16,771 nucleotides of DNA from an uncultured Clostridia bacterium (lineage in GTDB: Bacteria; Bacillota; Clostridia; Oscillospirales; Acutalibacteraceae): contig CANQGN010000013.1 of the NCBI GenBank assembly GCA_947623215.1, forward strand, positions 1 to 16,771, written 5' to 3'. The translations under genes were made by a program, and so were the position numbers. The number at the start of each line of letters is the position of its first letter. Position 1 is the stretch's first letter. Positions 13,321 through 16,771 of the stretch are shown here, piece by piece. The notes beneath the pieces are model-generated. The model made no database searches, was not told the DNA's origin, and was given only the letters and a program-made list of their open reading frames with translations.

Positions 13321-16300
13321 CTATTTTTGCACCGGAAAGCTGGTGCGTTTGCCCACGGCGTATTGCAAAATGTAAAGCGCGTCGCCGGCGTTTACCTTGC
13401 CGTCGCCGGTCACGTCGGCCGCCGCCAGCTTTTCGGGCGTGAGTGACCGCTTGCTCACGGCGTATTGCAAAATATACAGCGCGTCGGCGGCGTTAATTTT
13501 GTCGTCATCGGTAATACAACCGTAGGCAATCTCGTCGGTGGGGTCTCCCTGAAAAATGACGGTTACATCTTCCGGCAATTCCGCATAAACCAACATAATC
13601 TGAAACTCCTCGTCTTCCCATTCGGCCTTTGTACCGCTAAAATATACTGTTTTAAGCCATTCGCATTCACGGAAAGAAGAGAACCATAACGAACAATCTT
13701 TAGAAAGAATGATCGACGTCAATCCCGGACAATTTTCAAATGCCCCCTCTGAAACGGACTCTATTCCGGAAGAAGGAAACTGAATCTCCGTTAATTTAAC
13801 GCAGTCGGAAAATGCAAATTCGGCAATACTAGTACAAGATGACGGAATGTAATACACACCTTTCTTTCCCCGCGGGCACCAGTAAAGGCGGGTTTGGTCT
13901 GCGTTATACACAACCCCGTCTACCGAACTGTATTGCGCCGTTCCGCTGCCCGCCACTACATGAATGTTCTCGAGCGAGTCGCAGCCGCCGAAAGCTTCTA
14001 AATACGTCTCGGTTCCCCCGATTGATTGTTCAAAAGTTGCCGATGAAGGCAGCGTAATGCTTTTCAAATTTGTGCAATCACAAAAAGCTTCATATCCAAT
14101 TACGGTGGTGGCAGCCGATAACGTAACCTCTTGCAGCGCAGTACAGCCGCTAAAGGCGAACCGACCGATTTGTGCTACGGACAGCGTAACGCTTTCCAAC
14201 TGTTCGCATTTTGCAAAGGCATACTCGCCTATTTTCATTGTGCTGTTTTGCAATTTTACCTCTATGCAATCGGAGCAATTGTAAAAAGCTCTGTCAGCGA
14301 TATCCAACGTACCCGCCCGTGCGGTAAACGAACCGACTATTTCATCTGCATTTGCTTCCAGCAAATGGTTGCCGCAATACAGGGCGCCCGCATTCCAATT
14401 TTCCGGATTGTCAGCAAAGGCGGTTCCACTCAAAATGTATGCACCAATTGTGAGAGTATGGGCGGGTAAAGTAACTTTCTCTAAATGTTCGCAATATGAG
14501 AAGGCATAGTCTTCAATTATTCGAACCGAATCGGGCACAGTAATGCTTGTTAAGTCATAATAACCACGGAAGGCGCACTCTCCAATTGCCTCAACCGGCA
14601 ATCCCCCCAGGGTAGAAGGAACCGTCAACGAACCGGAAATGTCATAATCATCGTCATAATACATGATTGCCGCATATTCATGATCCGAATCATCTGTTCT
14701 GATTTCGTATATATACGGCTTTTCATATCTTTTTTGCGATGCAAAGCCGGGATCCTCCAGAGTTCCCGGGCAAACCACGCCGCCGGATTTAAATGCAAAA
14801 GGAGCCGTAATCTCTTGCCACCGTGTATCCTGCGGCGTATTTCCATCATCACTTAGCGCAAGAGAGACGGTTGCCTGTTTTCCTTTTGGAATTTCTTGAA
14901 GCACCACAAAGGATAGAGTCATAATCCTGCCGGAAAGCGGAAGACCGTCACGCGATATTATTGCCGAATTCACACCCTCTGTGGCCAAATCTAAGTCAAC
15001 AGTCCATTCTGTTTTTAAAAGTTTAAGATATGTTTCATCGTAATGGAGCGAGAAGCCGATTCGTCCAATTGGCGCGGCAGCGTCAACAATATTCACATCC
15101 ACGTCCAATACATCGTCAACGGAACCCTCCACTGTGGAAACCTGAAAGGTAGCAAAAACGTCGCCGGTACCGGGATCAGGATCAGGGTCGAGATCGGGGT
15201 CAGGGGGGATTTTTCCCTCACAAATCGCTTCGTACCCCGTATTAAACGATTCCCACTGCTCCTCAGTTCCTTCATAGTAAATCGTAATTTCACTCACATT
15301 AAAAGCATCGGGTTCAATGTTGGTAACGCTCAAGGGAATGTGCACTTCTCCCAGTGAATAATTCGGGGCAGCAATACGATACGAGCCAGTAAAAGCATAG
15401 GAGGCAATGGTAGTCACCGTTTCCGGCACGGTATACCCATTTTCTCGCCCGGACGGATAGCAAATCAGGGTGGAACCGTCTTTGGAAAACAAAACGCCAT
15501 CTTCCGCTTTATATGTGGGGTTTTCCTCCGCTACTATAAAATCTTGCAGACGTTCGCACGCCTTAAAGGCGCCGGCAGCCACGTTGGTCACGCCAGCAGG
15601 GAGGGTTACTTCCCGCAAATTCCAACAGTCGCTAAAAGCGAAAGAATCGATGCAAACATTGGCATCGGGAACCGCTGCCCCACGAAATTCAACCGTTTGC
15701 AGCCCGCTTTCGAGAAAAGCGCTCCTACTGATGGTCAGATTTGTGCTTTCCACCACCACTTCCTGTAACTGTTTACAGTCACTAAAAGCTCTAAACCCTA
15801 CTGTGCGCAAAGATTCAGGCAACACAACTTTGGCAAGTTCGCTTTTTGCAAAGGCAGCGTCGGCAATGTCCAGCGTGCCGGGGCGCGGGGCAAAAACCGC
15901 ACCCTGTGTTACGCGAGAGTCCAGCAAATGGTTACCACAATATAAAGCTTCTTCTTCCCAATTGTCTGGATTGTCATAAAAGGGGGTTCCAGCGACAATA
16001 TCTGAACCAATTGAGAGAGGATGATTAGGCAAAACAATTTGCTCTAATTTTTGACATGAGAAGGCATAGCCTCCAATCTCTTGAACTGAGTCAGGAACGG
16101 TAATGCGCTGCAATGTTCTGTTGCCACGAAAAGCACTTATATCAATTTCAGTAACCGAGCCGGGCACCTCGAATGTTTCGCCCGGTTTTGCGGCAGGATA
16201 AGCGACCAGCGTAGAACCGTCCTTGGTAAAAAGCACACCGTCTTGCGACTGATAAGCTTCGTTGCCGGGTTGTACGGTAATGGTCTGCAAAGAGGGGCAG

Positions 16301-16650
16301 TAATAGAAAGCGTTGAAGCGTACAAATCGAACCGACTTTGGAATCACAACCTCAGTCATTTTTTCACATAACTGAAATGCTAAAGCGTCAATCGCCTCCA
16401 ACGGGAGGCCTCCAAGTGTTTCAGGCAGGGTCACAACGCCAGAAAGAGCACTATCATCCTTATCGGCTGCTACTATCATCGCATATTGATAGTTGCCTTC
16501 GGATGAATCACAGATTCTGTAGGTAAAAGGGCCATCCCGCCCTTGTTCCCATGCCGCAGCGGGCAAAACGGCAAAGCAAGTCAGCGCCAGCGTAAAGGCC
16601 AGCAGCAAGCTGAGCAGCCGACCGCCAAAGGTATTCATTTTCATTTTCAT
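13321..16650 (-). CDS. Secreted BspA-type LRR protein with cohesin and dockerin
   Basis: A 1109-aa exported protein. Order: signal peptide (1-33, PAAA|W); first BspA-type leucine-rich block (LRR_5, about 45-465); acidic Asp/Pro linker (482-497); cohesin-like domain (about 498-630: VEGSVDDVLDVDVNIVD, IGRIGFSLHYDETYLKLL, SGRIMTLSFVVL); second LRR_5 block (about 645-1035); dockerin (1042-1102). LRR units follow the pattern AF..C..L..ITVP.SV..IG. The first dockerin loop is degenerate (GCITDDDKI), the second is complete (DVTGDGKVNAGD). BspA-like LRRs often bind host matrix or other cells. With both a cohesin and a dockerin, it could act as an adaptor in a surface complex. The start is an ATG at 16650 in ATGAAAATGAAAATG after an AGAAGG. 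LRR parts are AT-richer than the ends. Confidence 0.88.
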   Translation of the reverse strand: MKMKMNTFGGRLLSLLLAFTLALTCFAVLPAAAWEQGRDGPFTYRICDSSEGNYQYAMIVAADKDDSALSGVVTLPETLGGLPLEAIDALAFQLCEKMTEVVIPKSVRFVRFNAFYYCPSLQTITVQPGNEAYQSQDGVLFTKDGSTLVAYPAAKPGETFEVPGSVTEIDISAFRGNRTLQRITVPDSVQEIGGYAFSCQKLEQIVLPNHPLSIGSDIVAGTPFYDNPDNWEEEALYCGNHLLDSRVTQGAVFAPRPGTLDIADAAFAKSELAKVVLPESLRTVGFRAFSDCKQLQEVVVESTNLTISRSAFLESGLQTVEFRGAAVPDANVCIDSFAFSDCWNLREVTLPAGVTNVAAGAFKACERLQDFIVAEENPTYKAEDGVLFSKDGSTLICYPSGRENGYTVPETVTTIASYAFTGSYRIAAPNYSLGEVHIPLSVTNIEPDAFNVSEITIYYEGTEEQWESFNTGYEAICEGKIPPDPDLDPDPDPGTGDVFATFQVSTVEGSVDDVLDVDVNIVDAAAPIGRIGFSLHYDETYLKLLKTEWTVDLDLATEGVNSAIISRDGLPLSGRIMTLSFVVLQEIPKGKQATVSLALSDDGNTPQDTRWQEITAPFAFKSGGVVCPGTLEDPGFASQKRYEKPYIYEIRTDDSDHEYAAIMYYDDDYDISGSLTVPSTLGGLPVEAIGECAFRGYYDLTSITVPDSVRIIEDYAFSYCEHLEKVTLPAHTLTIGAYILSGTAFADNPENWNAGALYCGNHLLEANADEIVGSFTARAGTLDIADRAFYNCSDCIEVKLQNSTMKIGEYAFAKCEQLESVTLSVAQIGRFAFSGCTALQEVTLSAATTVIGYEAFCDCTNLKSITLPSSATFEQSIGGTETYLEAFGGCDSLENIHVVAGSGTAQYSSVDGVVYNADQTRLYWCPRGKKGVYYIPSSCTSIAEFAFSDCVKLTEIQFPSSGIESVSEGAFENCPGLTSIILSKDCSLWFSSFRECEWLKTVYFSGTKAEWEDEEFQIMLVYAELPEDVTVIFQGDPTDEIAYGCITDDDKINAADALYILQYAVSKRSLTPEKLAAADVTGDGKVNAGDALYILQYAVGKRTSFPVQK
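13325..13398. repeat. Dockerin-tail DNA repeat, copy 1
   Basis: This 74-nt stretch encodes the second dockerin helix and C-terminus of the LRR-cohesin protein. It equals 16698-16771 at 70 of 74 positions by eye; differences are at 13336, 13351, 13360 and 13363. Confidence 0.9.
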
Positions 16651-16690
16651 TTTCGCTTTCCTTCTTCCTTTATTGATTCTTTATAAAACG

Positions 16691-16771
16691 TTACTGGTTT
16701 TGCACCGGGAAGCTGGTGCGTTTACCCACGGCATACTGCAAAATGTAAAGCGCGTCGCCGGCGTTTACCTT
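16691..16771 (-). CDS. Dockerin-ending gene, C-terminal fragment at window edge
   Basis: Partial: only the last 26 residues and the TAA stop (16693-16691) are in the window; the gene continues to the right. The visible part, KVNAGDALYILQYAVGKRTS followed by FPVQNQ, is the second calcium loop end and helix of a dockerin, almost identical to the end of the LRR-cohesin protein (which ends FPVQK). The gene is upstream of, and in the same direction as, the LRR-cohesin gene, with 40 nt between them and no terminator there. The two may form one transcript. What lies before the dockerin cannot be known from this window. Confidence 0.85.
   Translation of the reverse strand, partial: KVNAGDALYILQYAVGKRTSFPVQNQ
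16698..16771. repeat. Dockerin-tail DNA repeat, copy 2
   Basis: Direct repeat of 13325-13398 with 4 mismatches, cut by the window edge, so the true repeat may be longer. Confidence 0.9.

Noticed and set aside
13390..15800. Repetitive LRR region considered as a CRISPR or tandem DNA repeat array
   Set aside because: The repeats are diverged at DNA level and explained by leucine-rich protein repeats; no constant repeat with unique spacers is present.

Overview
The window comes from a GC-rich, low-complexity-poor chromosome of a spore-forming clostridial lineage, most likely the Oscillospiraceae/Ruminococcaceae group. The reasons are a GerW-type spore protein in an scpA-scpB operon, strong AAGGAGG ribosome binding sites, small clostridial proteins of the CxxC (DUF6472-like) kind, and secreted proteins that end in dockerin modules. 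The organism is inferred from gene content only.

Region 1 (about 100-4830, minus strand) is one tightly packed housekeeping operon, read from a promoter at 4798-4826: site-2 protease (M50), scpA, scpB, DUF2953 membrane protein, gerW, an unknown 192-aa protein and a DUF5050-like membrane-anchored beta-propeller. Genes overlap by 4 nt or are separated by a few bases, except for about 54 nt between gerW and the unknown protein.

Region 2 (4880-6540) holds two very small genes facing each other (a 58-aa plus-strand protein and a 59-aa minus-strand cysteine-motif protein) and nagA on the plus strand with a near-consensus promoter, a TTG start and a bidirectional terminator.

Region 3 (6542-10551, minus strand) has a three-gene unit (unknown membrane-anchored protein, uroporphyrinogen-decarboxylase-fold protein, zinc-ribbon membrane protein) with its own promoter, preceded by asnS with its own promoter and terminator.

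Region 4 (10600-16771) is accessory and extracellular. On the plus strand is a secreted protein with a C39-like papain-fold domain, two SH3b domains, Ig-like modules and a C-terminal dockerin, followed by a small Arg-rich protein. Then comes an AT-rich patch with a short lipoprotein and a possible dockerin remnant. Last is a 1109-aa minus-strand protein with two BspA-type leucine-rich-repeat blocks around a cohesin-like domain, also ending in a dockerin. The right edge cuts a further gene whose last 26 residues are a nearly identical dockerin tail. Together these suggest a non-cellulosomal cohesin-dockerin surface assembly in which adhesion-type LRR proteins and cell-wall or peptidase-type proteins may be joined. 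This is the most interesting part of the window. No rRNA, tRNA, CRISPR array or insertion sequence was seen.
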